DNA from: Gracilibacter sp. BRH_c7a
GTDB taxonomy: Bacteria; Bacillota; Desulfitobacteriia; Desulfitobacteriales; Syntrophobotulaceae
Direction of reading: 5' to 3'
Length of the DNA: 64,000 nucleotides
NCBI GenBank assembly: GCA_001516055.1
Contig: LOEZ01000061.1
Span: 62,001 to 126,000, forward strand
Notes under the pieces: generated by a model
Databases searched by the model: none
What the model was told of the DNA's origin: nothing
What the model saw: only the letters and a program-made list of their open reading frames with translations
Translations under genes and position numbers: made by a program
Shown here: in pieces, positions 45,581-58,401 of the stretch
Position numbering within the stretch: position 1 is the stretch's first letter
Layout of the letters: each line of letters begins with the position of its first letter

Positions 45581-45608
45581 TACACCGCTTACTCAAAGAG
45601 GGTATAAT
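45580..45608 (+). promoter_or_regulatory. candidate promoter abutting ywlE
   Basis: TTACAC (45580-45585) and TATAAT (45603-45608) are separated by 17 bases. The -10 ends 6 bases before the ATG at 45615, so transcription would begin at or very near the start codon. Confidence 0.5.
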
Positions 45609-45614
45609 TGTTTT

Positions 45615-46070
45615 ATGAAGATACTATTCGTATGTACCGGCAACACTTGTCGCAGTCCACTTGCCCAGGGTTTAGCAACTCATTATTTACCGGAAAGTTT
45701 TGAAATATCATCCTCAGGGATAAGTGCTTATGAGGGACAACCTGTAAGTGAGAATGCCGTGCAAGCCTTAAAGGAAAAGAAAATTGATATTAGAAACAAC
45801 AAAGCAGTTAAACTTCATGAAAAATTGCTTAGGGATGCTGATTATGTGTTTGCTATGACTAAAAAGCATGAACACTATCTTGTTAATGCTTATCCAGAAT
45901 TCAGGTCTAAAATAACACGATTAGGTGACTTTGTTGGATGTAACAAAGATATTAGTGACCCTTGGGGTGGTTCGCTAGATGACTATAAAGATTGTGCGAA
46001 GGAGCTGGAAGAGATGCTCTTGATTCTAGCCGAAAAGTTGGATAAAAGCACTGAAAATTCTTGGAGGTAA
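45615..46070 (+). CDS. ywlE: protein arginine phosphatase, YwlE type
   Basis: The 151-residue enzyme has the low-molecular-weight phosphatase loop CTGNTCRSP (7-15) and the general-acid aspartate in ISDPWGGS. The threonine inside the loop is the determinant of arginine-phosphate selectivity in YwlE, which opposes the McsB arginine kinase. The Bacillus order ywlD-ywlE-ywlF is kept. An AGAGGG is 12 bases from the ATG, a long spacing. Confidence 0.88.
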   Translation: MKILFVCTGNTCRSPLAQGLATHYLPESFEISSSGISAYEGQPVSENAVQALKEKKIDIRNNKAVKLHEKLLRDADYVFAMTKKHEHYLVNAYPEFRSKITRLGDFVGCNKDISDPWGGSLDDYKDCAKELEEMLLILAEKLDKSTENSWR

Positions 46071-46074
46071 TAAG

Positions 46075-46515
46075 ATGAAGGTAGCTCTAGGGTCTGATCA
46101 TGGAGGATACGAACTAAAAAAAATCATTAAAGAAAACTTATTAGAAAAAGGCTATGAGATTTTAGATTTTGGTACGGAATCTTCCAAGTCTGTAGATTAC
46201 CCGGAATATGGGTTTAAAGTGGGGCAGGCTGTTGTTGCCAAAGAGGCTGAATTAGGTGTAGTAGTATGTGGAACAGGGATAGGGATATCCATTTCTGCCA
46301 ATAAGGTTAAAGGTATACGAGCAGCTTTATGCACAGACAGCTATATGGCCAGAATGGCTAGAGAACATAATAATGCAAATATCTTAGCACTTGGTGCCAG
46401 AGTGATTGGATCGGGAGTTGCTTTGGATATCGTTGATACGTTTATAAATACAGCTTTCAGTGAATTCCGCCATGCTCGTCGGTTAGAGATAATCACAGAG
46501 TATGAGGGAAAATAA
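46075..46515 (+). CDS. rpiB: ribose-5-phosphate isomerase B
   Basis: It interconverts ribose 5-phosphate and ribulose 5-phosphate. SDHGGYELKK (7-16), the active-site cysteine in VCGTGIGISISANKVKGIRAA (about 65) and HNNANILALGAR match RpiB. Only four bases separate it from ywlE. Bacillus ywlF is the ortholog. Confidence 0.95.
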   Translation: MKVALGSDHGGYELKKIIKENLLEKGYEILDFGTESSKSVDYPEYGFKVGQAVVAKEAELGVVVCGTGIGISISANKVKGIRAALCTDSYMARMAREHNNANILALGARVIGSGVALDIVDTFINTAFSEFRHARRLEIITEYEGK

Positions 46516-46553
46516 TCTAAAAAAATAGCTGATTAAAAAGGGAGATGTTAGTA

Positions 46554-47807
46554 ATGGACTATATCCGTAAATATGTTACCCCTCAGGATCCTGAAGTTGC
46601 TAAAGCTATCGAGATGGAAGAAGGCAGGCAGGAAAACAAGATCGAACTTATAGCTTCAGAAAACTTTGTTAGCCGTGCTGTAATGGCTACCCAAGGGTCA
46701 GTGCTTACTAATAAATATGCAGAAGGCTATCCTGGAAAAAGGTATTATGGCGGATGCGAGTATGTTGATGTTGTTGAAGATCTAGCTAGAGAACGAATCA
46801 AGAAACTGTTTGGTGCCGATTATGCTAACGTCCAACCTCACTCAGGAGCTCAGGCTAACACAGCAGTTTATTTCGCTATGTTACAACCTGGAGACACTGT
46901 GATGGGTATGAATCTTTCTCATGGAGGACATCTTACCCATGGAAGTCCAGTTAATATATCTGGAGTCTATTTTAATTTCGTGGAATACGGCGTGGATAAA
47001 GAGACCGAAACAATTGACTATGATAAGATGCTGGAGTTAGCTCATAAGCATAAACCCAAGATGATTGTTGGTGGAGCCAGCGCTTATCCTCGAGAGATAG
47101 ATTTTAAGAAGATTGCTGAGATAGCTAAAGAAGTAGGGGCCCTTGTCATGATTGACATGGCTCATATCGCAGGTTTGGTAGCTGCAGGGCTGCATTCCAA
47201 TCCGGTACCGTATGCTCATTTCGTGACATCTACGACGCATAAGACTCTTAGGGGCCCCAGAGGTGGACTTATTCTTTGCCAAGCAGAATTTGCTCAGAAA
47301 ATTGATAAAGCAATTTTCCCAGGTATACAAGGAGGTCCTCTCATGCATGTAATTGCAGCTAAGGCTGTAGCTTTTGGAGAAGCACTCCGCCCCGAATTTA
47401 AGGAGTATCAACAGCAAATTATTGTGAACGCCAAAGCTTTAGCTCAAGGCTTCCAATCCAGAGGATTCCGCTTAGTTTCAGGGGGAACGGATAATCATCT
47501 TCTCCTGCTTGATATGCGTAGCAAAGGTCTTACTGGTAAAGTAGCGGAGAAGATTCTTGATGATGTAGGTATCACTGTAAATAAAAATACCATTCCTTTT
47601 GACCCGGAAAGTCCGTTTGTAACAAGTGGGATTCGCATTGGCTCACCTGCTGTAACCTCAAGAGGGATGAAAGAACCAGAAATGGATAAGATTGCTCAGG
47701 CCATCGATATAGCTCTAACTGCCGGGGATGATAGAGCTAAGATTAAAGATGCAAAAGAAATTGTAGCAGAAGTCTGTTCAAGGTTCCCGTTATATGGAGA
47801 GCAATAG
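46554..47807 (+). CDS. glyA: serine hydroxymethyltransferase
   Basis: The PLP enzyme makes glycine and methylene-tetrahydrofolate from serine. The PLP lysine is in [14 protein letters not shown] (about 226); [34 protein letters not shown] is intact over its two halves. Length is 417. I chose the ATG at 46554 because the one at 46545 touches the GGGAG site. Confidence 0.96.
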   Translation: MDYIRKYVTPQDPEVAKAIEMEEGRQENKIELIASENFVSRAVMATQGSVLTNKYAEGYPGKRYYGGCEYVDVVEDLARERIKKLFGADYANVQPHSGAQANTAVYFAMLQPGDTVMGMNLSHGGHLTHGSPVNISGVYFNFVEYGVDKETETIDYDKMLELAHKHKPKMIVGGASAYPREIDFKKIAEIAKEVGALVMIDMAHIAGLVAAGLHSNPVPYAHFVTSTTHKTLRGPRGGLILCQAEFAQKIDKAIFPGIQGGPLMHVIAAKAVAFGEALRPEFKEYQQQIIVNAKALAQGFQSRGFRLVSGGTDNHLLLLDMRSKGLTGKVAEKILDDVGITVNKNTIPFDPESPFVTSGIRIGSPAVTSRGMKEPEMDKIAQAIDIALTAGDDRAKIKDAKEIVAEVCSRFPLYGEQ

Positions 47808-47875
47808 TTGAGAAGATATTGTTCTGCAAAGTCATAAAAAGATGATATCAATTAAAATTATAGGAGAACAAAAAA

Positions 47876-48505
47876 ATGGGTAATATCTGTGTATTTGACC
47901 ATCCCCTTATTCAGCATAAGCTAGCTCTAATTCGTGATGAGAATACTAGCTCTAAAGAATTTCGTTCTTTGGTTGAAGAGGTCGCTATGCTTATGGCTTA
48001 TGAAGTTACTCGAGATTTTCCGCTTCAAGAAGTAGAAGTAAAGACTCCCGTTGCTCTGGCGAAAGCGAAGAAGATTTCTGGCCGTAAAGTAGCTCTTGTG
48101 CCTATTCTTAGAGCAGGCTTAGGTATGGTTGATGGTATGCTTAAACTAATTCCGGCAGCAAAAGTTGGACATATCGGATTGTACAGAGACCATGACACCT
48201 TAAAGCCGGTAGAGTATTACTGTAAGATGCCAACTGATATCCAAGAACGAGATATTATTCTTATCGATCCCATGTTAGCGACAGGGGGTTCCGCTGAGGC
48301 AGCTATTACATTTATCAAAGATCGGGGAGCAAAAAATATTAAATTAATGTGTTTGATAGCTGCGCCGGAAGGAATAGCGGCTGTCCAACAGAGTCACCCG
48401 GACGTAGATATTTTTGTCGGTGCTGTAGACGAGTGCCTTAACGAGCATGCCTACATTGTTCCCGGTCTGGGTGATGCTGGTGATAGGCTGTTTGGAACGA
48501 AATAA
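47876..48505 (+). CDS. upp: uracil phosphoribosyltransferase
   Basis: Upp salvages uracil to UMP. The PRPP loop [12 protein letters not shown] (about 130) and [12 protein letters not shown] match the family. Length is 209. It follows glyA as in Bacillus. The atp operon is further away here because three genes intervene. Confidence 0.96.
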   Translation: MGNICVFDHPLIQHKLALIRDENTSSKEFRSLVEEVAMLMAYEVTRDFPLQEVEVKTPVALAKAKKISGRKVALVPILRAGLGMVDGMLKLIPAAKVGHIGLYRDHDTLKPVEYYCKMPTDIQERDIILIDPMLATGGSAEAAITFIKDRGAKNIKLMCLIAAPEGIAAVQQSHPDVDIFVGAVDECLNEHAYIVPGLGDAGDRLFGTK

Positions 48506-48521
48506 TGAAGGAGCCGAACCA

Positions 48522-48935
48522 ATGATTAACGAAATGGTTAGAAAACATCACCAACAAATCAGAAGAGCAATACAAGAATTACAAGAGGATGTGTATCAAG
48601 AACAAGAAGTAGTAAATAATCAACTATGGATTGCACTTCGGATTGGAACTCTGACCGGGATACTTAATGTTCATCTTAAATATGAAGATGAACAGTTATA
48701 TCCTTACTTGCTTCAGCATCCTAGAGAAGAGGTAAGGGCTATCTCTAAAGTATTCAAGAAGGAAATGGGAGACCTTTCATTGATTTTCGAAAGTTATAAG
48801 GACAAGTACCTAAAAAAGCCTGACGAGCTCGTAAAAAATTCTTCTCAGTTTATAATAGATACTAACAGTATATTATATGAAATCTCCAAGAGGGTAGAAA
48901 AAGAGGAACATGAACTCTTCCCGCTTCTGGACTAA
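48522..48935 (+). CDS. hemerythrin-domain protein
   Basis: The 137-residue four-helix protein has KHHQQ near the start, HLKYEDEQLYPYL in the middle and EEHELFPLLD at the end, the histidine/glutamate pattern of hemerythrin HHE domains that bind a diiron site for oxygen or NO sensing. The ATG at 48522 is 8 bases after AAGGAG; a longer frame would overlap upp. The role is not evident. Confidence 0.8.
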   Translation: MINEMVRKHHQQIRRAIQELQEDVYQEQEVVNNQLWIALRIGTLTGILNVHLKYEDEQLYPYLLQHPREEVRAISKVFKKEMGDLSLIFESYKDKYLKKPDELVKNSSQFIIDTNSILYEISKRVEKEEHELFPLLD

Positions 48936-49024
48936 ACTCCTTGATGACATAGAAGGATAAATTGGTGTATACTATAAAGAAATAAGTGATAGTATCAGAT
49001 GATTACCCTGGGGGAAAAAGAGCT

Positions 49025-49480
49025 ATGATAGAGAAAACCAGGCCGTCATGGGATGAGTACTTTTTGGATATTGCCCAATTAGTTGCCAAGAGATCGACAT
49101 GTTTAAGGCGCCACTATGGTGCTGTTATTGTCAAGGATAATATTATTGTAAGTACCGGCTACAATGGCGCTGCCAGGGGTGAGCCTAACTGTATTGATAC
49201 AGGAAAATGTGTGAGAAAAGAGCATAATGTCCCCAAAGGGGAGAGATACGAGCTATGTGTTGCTGTCCATGCGGAAATGAATGCTATAATAGCAGGAGAT
49301 CCAGTCAAGATGCATGGCAGTACTATTTATGTCTCCGGTTATACCCATGAGGGAAAGCAAGCATCTGGAGAGCCCTGTCTTCTTTGTCGGCGCATTATTA
49401 AGAATGCAATGATTAAAAGAGTCGTTTTCCTTGATGAGCATGCAACGAAGAGGAATATCCGCTTTGGAGGAAGTGAATAA
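49025..49480 (+). CDS. comEB: dCMP deaminase family protein (ComEB-like)
   Basis: The zinc-dependent deaminase has VHAEMNAI (catalytic HAE) and PCLLCRR, with DTGKCVRKEHNVPKGERYELC inserted as in dCMP deaminases. It would convert dCMP to dUMP for thymidylate synthesis. The start at 49025 gives 151 residues beginning MIEKTRPSWDEYF. The comEB name is from similarity to the Bacillus protein. Confidence 0.9.
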   Translation: MIEKTRPSWDEYFLDIAQLVAKRSTCLRRHYGAVIVKDNIIVSTGYNGAARGEPNCIDTGKCVRKEHNVPKGERYELCVAVHAEMNAIIAGDPVKMHGSTIYVSGYTHEGKQASGEPCLLCRRIIKNAMIKRVVFLDEHATKRNIRFGGSE

Positions 49481-49517
49481 TATCTACTAAGTAACCGAAT
49501 CAGAGGTTATTTCGCTT

Positions 49518-49543
49518 AAGCGTCAATATAAGGACGCTTTTCT
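49518..49543 (+). terminator. terminator after comEB
   Basis: AAGCGTC / GACGCTT with an 8-base loop and TTTTCTTG. Just before it AAGTAACC / GGTTATTT forms a second hairpin. Confidence 0.75.
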
Positions 49544-49559
49544 TGTATAGCAACTGGGG

Positions 49560-49588
49560 TTAATATCAATATCGGCATATGCTATAAT
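49560..49588 (+). promoter_or_regulatory. promoter for wecB
   Basis: TTAATA (49560-49565) and TATAAT (49583-49588), 17-base spacer; TGC in front of the -10 makes an extended -10. Confidence 0.6.
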
Positions 49589-49655
49589 AGATGTATTAAC
49601 TACTTTTCTTCGAGCGTTAGGAATGTTGTTTATGTTTTTCAGGAGGACAATACGA

Positions 49656-50798
49656 GTGAAAAAAGATAGTTATAAAGTTATGGCTGTATTCGGCACGAGG
49701 CCTGAAGCTATCAAAATGGCTCCTGTCGTGAGGGCTATGAAAAAACAGGATTGTATAGAGTGCTTGGTGGTGGTGACTGCCCAACATAGAGAAATGCTTG
49801 ATCAAGTTCTAAACCTGTTTAAAATCATTCCCGATTTTGACCTTGATCTCATGACCCATGGGCAGAGTTTATCAGGGTTAACTTCTAAGATACTCGAAGG
49901 AATGGATCAGATTCTTTCAGAAAGTAAACCAGATCTTATTTTGGTTCAAGGGGACACGACTACAGCATTTGCTGCAGCTTTAGCAGCATATTACCACAAG
50001 ATCCCTATTGGACATGTAGAAGCTGGCTTGCGGACAGGAGAAAAATATTTTCCTTGGCCCGAAGAGATAAACAGGAAATTAGCTGGCTGTTTAGCTGATT
50101 TTCATTTTGCCCCAACAAAGGTTTCCAGGGATAATTTATTACGGGAAGGGATACGAGCTGATAAGATATTTATCACTGGCAATACTGTAATAGATGCCTT
50201 GAAATCGACAGTCAGAGATAACTATGAGTTTAAAGATGAAAAATTAAAAGACATTCTTCATATCAATAAAGAAAAACGTCTCATAATGATGACTACGCAT
50301 CGACGGGAGAACTTAGGAGAGCCAATGACCCAGATCTATGAGGCATTAAAAACTATCTTGCAAGAATTTCCTGATACATATGTTATTTTTCCGGTGCATA
50401 AAAATCCTACAGTAAGGGAAGTTGTTGATAAGGTTTTGGGTAATCACCCACGGGTATATCTAATAGAACCTATGGATTATGAAGCTTTTATAAACCTCAT
50501 GTCTAAAACATATCTGATTCTTTCAGATTCAGGGGGTATACAGGAAGAAGCTCCGTCTCTAGGAAAACCTGTGCTGGTTGTGAGAGATACTACTGAACGT
50601 CCTGAAGCTGTAGATGCAGGTACAGTAGATGTTGTTGGAACTAGTTACGAGAAGGTTCTGCACGGAATAAAGATTTTAATGAGTGACAGTATTATTTATA
50701 ACAAGATGAGTCAGGCAGCTAATCCTTATGGAGATGGATTTGCAAGTCAACGAATTGCGGAAATTGTCGTAGAAAATCTGCATAATTGTAGTAATTAG
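49656..50798 (+). CDS. wecB: UDP-N-acetylglucosamine 2-epimerase
   Basis: The enzyme converts UDP-GlcNAc to UDP-ManNAc for wall polymers. FGTRPEAIKMAPVV opens the protein, VQGDTTTAFAAALAA and DSGGIQEEAPSLGKPVLVVRDTTERPEA match the family. The start is GTG at 49656 after AGGAGG; an ATG 33 bases earlier has none. Length is 380. This gene preceding atp genes is common in Clostridia. Confidence 0.93.
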   Translation: MKKDSYKVMAVFGTRPEAIKMAPVVRAMKKQDCIECLVVVTAQHREMLDQVLNLFKIIPDFDLDLMTHGQSLSGLTSKILEGMDQILSESKPDLILVQGDTTTAFAAALAAYYHKIPIGHVEAGLRTGEKYFPWPEEINRKLAGCLADFHFAPTKVSRDNLLREGIRADKIFITGNTVIDALKSTVRDNYEFKDEKLKDILHINKEKRLIMMTTHRRENLGEPMTQIYEALKTILQEFPDTYVIFPVHKNPTVREVVDKVLGNHPRVYLIEPMDYEAFINLMSKTYLILSDSGGIQEEAPSLGKPVLVVRDTTERPEAVDAGTVDVVGTSYEKVLHGIKILMSDSIIYNKMSQAANPYGDGFASQRIAEIVVENLHNCSN

Positions 50799-50936
50799 TA
50801 GAAATTATGAGAATATTTTGAACAAAAGATAGCGAAAATACTTGATCAATGGAAGGAAATAATAGAAAATTGTTACTAAATTGATTATTAGTGAAGATTG
50901 TAAAAAAATTCTATGTTCATTTGAAGGAAATTAACA

Positions 50937-50942
50937 TATAAT
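50937..50942 (+). promoter_or_regulatory. -10 element of the atp operon
   Basis: TATAAT lies 39 bases before atpZ. The -35 at 17-base spacing (TGTTCA) is weak. Confidence 0.4.
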
Positions 50943-50980
50943 AGCGAAAAGTAATCTAACGAAGTTGGGGATGATAGACC

Positions 50981-51214
50981 ATGGCTAAAAACGATGTTAA
51001 CAATTGGGTTAGATATATGGCCTTGGGTTCTATGATAGCCACTTCCCTAGCGGGGTTAGTTGGAGGAGGATACTTCCTAGGGAATTTTCTTGACTCCCTG
51101 TTGGGAACGGATCCGATCCTGAAAATTGTCATAATGTTACTTGGAGTAGCCTTAGGTATTGCCTATCTTGTTTTTACATTAAGAAAGTTAGGTAAAGTAA
51201 ACGATGAGCAGTAG
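50981..51214 (+). CDS. atpZ: AtpZ/AtpI-family small membrane protein
   Basis: The 77-residue protein has two helices (about 13-37 and 45-65) with GGGYFLGNFLDSLLGTDP between, the AtpZ pattern. Such proteins are thought to support c-ring assembly or Mg2+ uptake. It overlaps atpI by 11 bases. The start follows a GTTGGGG stretch, not a strong site. Confidence 0.8.
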   Translation: MAKNDVNNWVRYMALGSMIATSLAGLVGGGYFLGNFLDSLLGTDPILKIVIMLLGVALGIAYLVFTLRKLGKVNDEQ

Positions 51215-51563
51215 ATTAGCTATTATATTGATAAGTCTCATTAGTTCAGGGGTTTTCCTTGGGATAATATTCACAAATGATTATAGCCCTTTGGGTTTAA
51301 TTTTAGGTTTTTTAACTGGATTAATAAATATTCAATGGTTATCTAGAGATACTAAAAAGGCAATAGATCAAGAGAAATTTATCGCACTGAGAATATATTT
51401 TAAGAGTTTATTTTCTAGGCTGGGAGTGATTACCTTGATCGTCGCTACGGTCGGAAGATTTAGACCAGAATGGCTTCTGTTTTTAGCGTTGGGAATCGCA
51501 GTGGGTATAATAATACCCCTGATATTATCAATAAGGCAACAGATTATGCACGGAAGGGGGTGA
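51204..51563 (+). CDS. atpI: ATP synthase subunit I
   Basis: The 119-residue protein has four helices, as in AtpI, a chaperone for assembling the c-ring. It ends in GGGTGA, which also carries the ribosome-binding site of atpB. Both atpZ and atpI are present in tandem. Confidence 0.75.
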   Translation: MSSRLAIILISLISSGVFLGIIFTNDYSPLGLILGFLTGLINIQWLSRDTKKAIDQEKFIALRIYFKSLFSRLGVITLIVATVGRFRPEWLLFLALGIAVGIIIPLILSIRQQIMHGRG

Positions 51564-51570
51564 GCAATGA

Positions 51571-52314
51571 ATGCATGAAATGATCCTTTGGCAGGTAGGT
51601 AATAGTACCGTACATGGTACGACACTTGTTATGACCTGGATTACAATGGCTGTTATCATAATTATTGTGCTTTTGGGTGTTCGTAATCTAACCAGTGGCA
51701 AGCCGGGTAAAATGCAGAACATCTTAGAATGGCTGGTAGATTTTATCAGAAAACTTGTTGCGGAGAATATGGATTATAAAAAGGGAGCTCCGTTACTGTC
51801 ATATCTTATGACTCTGATTATGTTTATCTTCTTTTCTAATATGCTGGGACTTATACCTAATTTTGTAGCTCCTTTATTTCATAATGTAGAGTTCGCTAAG
51901 CTCAATGAAATATTCCATGGACCTGTATTGATGTCTCCAACGGCTGACATTAACACTACGATGGGGCTAGCTACCCTAACAATCATTTTGGTTGTATACC
52001 TGGGTATTAAGCATAAAGGAGCAAGCTATTTTCGCCATTTCATAGAACCGAATGCGCTTTTCCTGCCAATCCATATTGTTGATATCTTGTCTAAACCTAT
52101 GACGCTGGCCTTCCGTCTATTTGGTAATATCTATGCAGGTGAGGTTCTAATAGCTGTAATTCTAATGTTGCCGGGATTATATGTATTTGGCGGAGTAATT
52201 GGCCCTCTGCCTATTTGGCTTGGGTTCAGTATTTTTATCGGGACTATACAGTCCTTTGTATTTACTGTTCTGACTATTGCTTATGTTGCTCAAGCTGTTG
52301 CTCACGACCATTAA
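51571..52314 (+). CDS. atpB: ATP synthase subunit a
   Basis: The proton channel of F0. The essential arginine is in LTLAFRLFGNIYAGEVLI (about residue 190), after PNALFLPIHIVDILSKPM. Length is 247. Its ATG is 8 bases after GGGGGTGA at the end of atpI. Confidence 0.95.
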   Translation: MHEMILWQVGNSTVHGTTLVMTWITMAVIIIIVLLGVRNLTSGKPGKMQNILEWLVDFIRKLVAENMDYKKGAPLLSYLMTLIMFIFFSNMLGLIPNFVAPLFHNVEFAKLNEIFHGPVLMSPTADINTTMGLATLTIILVVYLGIKHKGASYFRHFIEPNALFLPIHIVDILSKPMTLAFRLFGNIYAGEVLIAVILMLPGLYVFGGVIGPLPIWLGFSIFIGTIQSFVFTVLTIAYVAQAVAHDH

Positions 52315-52414
52315 TCACGACATAATAACGTTATTGTACTTAAGCAATGCTGTTCAAACTTTACCGTAGTTGTATTATGAAGTGGAATTGTTGGGAATTC
52401 TAAAAAAACATTAA

Positions 52415-52681
<267 letters not shown>

Positions 52682-52696
52682 AGCGTTAGCCGCAAA

Positions 52697-52726
52697 TAAG
52701 AGGGGGGCTTACCTGTTCCCCTCTTA
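52697..52726 (+). promoter_or_regulatory. intercistronic hairpin between atpE and atpF
   Basis: TAAGAGGGG (52697-52705) pairs perfectly with CCCCTCTTA (52718-52726) around a 12-base loop, in the 99-base gap after atpE. No T-run follows, so a terminator is unlikely. It may protect the atpE message or mark a processing site. Confidence 0.6.
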
Positions 52727-52780
52727 CAGTACGAGTTACTGATACTGTTAATTTATCTCTAGAGAGGAGGGGAAGACCTG

Positions 52781-53319
52781 TTGAATCCCTTAGGAATTAG
52801 CTTTGCTTATACTATTGCTGCCACGGGTAGTGATAATCCGATATCTTTCGACCTCACTTACTTTGCAATGATAATATCATTTCTAATCCTAGTTTGGTTT
52901 CTAAAGAAGTATGCTTGGCAACCTTTGATGGATATGATGGAAAAACGACGTCAATTTATTGAGGATAATCTGGCCCATGCTGAGCAGGAAAGAAATGATG
53001 CGGAGAAAATCAGACTCGAATATCAGGAAGAAATGCGCCAAGCTCGAAGTGAGGCACAATCCATTATTGAGAATGCTACTAAGATTAGTGAACAACAAGC
53101 AACTGAAATCATTGCTCAGGCCCGCAAGGAAACTGAGAGAATGAAAGAATCAGCCTTAGCTGACATAGGACGTGAACGCGATAAAGCGGTTGCTGATGTC
53201 AAGGCTCAGGTAGCTGATATGTCTATAGCTATTGCTGAGAAAATAATTCGTCAAAAGCTTGATATGACAGGTCAAGAGTCTCTAATTGACCAATTTATTC
53301 AAGAGGTAGGGGATAAACC

Positions 53320-53326
<7 letters not shown>
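52781..53326 (+). CDS. atpF: ATP synthase subunit b
   Basis: The peripheral stalk subunit has one N-terminal helix (about 25-45) and a long charged coiled coil (about 50-165). The start is TTG at 52781 after GGAGGGG. Its end overlaps atpH by 7 bases. Length is 181. Confidence 0.93.
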
Positions 53327-55405
<2,079 letters not shown>

Positions 55406-55425
55406 AGAAAGAGTAGGTGAATGAA

Positions 55426-56274
55426 GTGGCAGGAGTACGCGATATTCGCAGACGCATCCGCAGTGTTGCCAATATGCAGCAGATTACGAAAGCTATGAAA
55501 ATGGTTGCTGCCGCCAAATTGCGTCGAGCACAGGAAAAAGTAGTCGCTTCCCGCCCCTATGCTAAACAGATTCAGGATGTGTTGGGTCGACTGGCTCAAG
55601 CCCAGACAGATACGAGCCATCCGCTTTTAGAGCAGCGTCTCGTCAAAAAAATTGGATATATCCTTATTACTTCAGATCGAGGTCTGTGTGGAGGGTTTAA
55701 TGCTAACCTTATCAGAATGACCAGAGGGATATTAGAAGAAAAACGGGATGCAGATACTGGGTTGGTAACAGTAGGTCGTAAAGGTAACGACTACTTTAAC
55801 AGACGAAAAGCAGAGATAATATCAAGGTTTGTTGGTCTAGGAGATAATCCTGATTATAATCAGGCCAGTAAAATAGCAGATGAGGTTATGGGTCTTTATA
55901 CAACCAGAGAATTAGATGAAGTCTACTTGGTATATTCAAAATTTATTTCGGTGTTAACCCAAGAACCTACTATGGTGAAAGTACTGCCAATTGAACCATC
56001 TGATGAGAAGGTAGGGGGTAATTATATTTTCGAGCCATCTCCCGAAGAGATGCTGGAAAAAATGTTGCCCAACTATATTGAAAGTCAAATCTTCAGTGCT
56101 TTGCTGGAAAGTAAAGCGAGTGAAGAGGGAGCAAGAATGACAGCGATGGATTCGGCTACAGAGAATGCTAAAGAAATGATATCTAAACTGACGCTGGTAA
56201 TGAATAGAGCTCGCCAGGCAGCCATAACCAAAGAAATTTCTGAAATAGTTGGGGGAGCTGCCGCTCTGGAGTAG
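55426..56274 (+). CDS. atpG: ATP synthase subunit gamma
   Basis: The rotor shaft. N-terminal [34 protein letters not shown], here read as two coiled stretches, and C-terminal [23 protein letters not shown] are typical. I chose the GTG at 55426 (MAGVRDI), 6 bases after AGGTG; a GTG at 55417 lies inside that site. Length is 282. Confidence 0.95.
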   Translation: MAGVRDIRRRIRSVANMQQITKAMKMVAAAKLRRAQEKVVASRPYAKQIQDVLGRLAQAQTDTSHPLLEQRLVKKIGYILITSDRGLCGGFNANLIRMTRGILEEKRDADTGLVTVGRKGNDYFNRRKAEIISRFVGLGDNPDYNQASKIADEVMGLYTTRELDEVYLVYSKFISVLTQEPTMVKVLPIEPSDEKVGGNYIFEPSPEEMLEKMLPNYIESQIFSALLESKASEEGARMTAMDSATENAKEMISKLTLVMNRARQAAITKEISEIVGGAAALE

Positions 56275-56308
56275 CTACCGGATAATACCTTATAAAGGAG
56301 GTTGCTAG

Positions 56309-57715
<1,407 letters not shown>

Positions 57716-57718
57716 GCT

Positions 57719-58120
57719 ATGACCACCTTTAATTTGAACGTCGTCTCACCTGATGGCCAGGTCATTGACAAAGAAGTTGAATTCGTTGTTTTGCCCAGTG
57801 TGGATGGAGAATTAGGTATCCTGGCAAATCATGCACCGCTTATTGCTGGACTGGAAGCAGGAGTAATGCGCTACACAGAAGACGGAAAAGTTTATAAAAT
57901 AGCAATATGCGGCGGCTTTGTAGAGGTTGCCAAGAACAAGGTCAGTGTCTTGGCTAATACAGCTGAAAAGGCGGAAAAGATTAATGTAGAAAGAGCCTTG
58001 GCAGCGAAGGAGAGAGCTCAGAAACGGTTACAAGACAAAAGCCCGGATGTAGACGTTTTAAGAGCGGAGATGGCTCTTAAGAGAGCTGTAGCCAGACTAA
58101 AGACAACGGGTAAATTATAA
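57719..58120 (+). CDS. atpC: ATP synthase subunit epsilon
   Basis: Epsilon has an N-terminal beta sandwich (VVSPDGQVIDKEVEFVVLPSVDGELGILANHAPLI in pieces) and a C-terminal helical hairpin that can inhibit ATP hydrolysis. Length is 133. It starts 4 bases after atpD and closes the operon. Confidence 0.96.
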   Translation: MTTFNLNVVSPDGQVIDKEVEFVVLPSVDGELGILANHAPLIAGLEAGVMRYTEDGKVYKIAICGGFVEVAKNKVSVLANTAEKAEKINVERALAAKERAQKRLQDKSPDVDVLRAEMALKRAVARLKTTGKL

Positions 58121-58148
58121 TTGAATTATGATAATTGATAATAAAAAG

Positions 58149-58191
58149 GCTTCTGTACAATGAACTAGCTAATAGTTCATTGTACAGAAGC
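58149..58191 (+). terminator. terminator of the atp operon
   Basis: A perfect 19 bp inverted repeat (58149-58167 with 58173-58191, 5-base loop) is followed by TTCTATTTT. Confidence 0.92.
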
Positions 58192-58267
58192 TTCTATTTT
58201 AGTATATTCGATTTTCCCAATTCTAGGATATTATTCTACTTACTTATCTGAATTTTCTAAAATATAT

Positions 58268-58309
58268 CCCCCCTAGCCGGATTGTTTATTTTTTTTAGAA
58301 CAATATAAT
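58268..58309 (+). promoter_or_regulatory. cbiM promoter with upstream C6 tract (candidate metal-sensor operator)
   Basis: TTGTTT (58282-58287) and TATAAT (58304-58309) are 16 bases apart. Six C (58268-58273) in AT-rich flanks sit 8 bases before the -35. CsoR/RcnR-type repressors bind G/C tracts flanked by short AT inverted repeats. The flank here (ATAT/TAGC) is an imperfect match. No B12-box (GCCACTGG) is visible up to the cbiM start. Confidence 0.4.
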
Positions 58310-58401
58310 AAGAATCAAAGCAACTTTATGGTGGTAAATTAGTATAACAATATTTTGAGATAAGGCTGATACTAACAAACTGACAAGGGGGATAATTGGG
58401 A

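Noticed and set aside
52324-52335. Palindrome AATAACGTTATT after atpB
   Set aside because: It is a 12 bp AT-rich palindrome with no loop or T-run. It could be chance.
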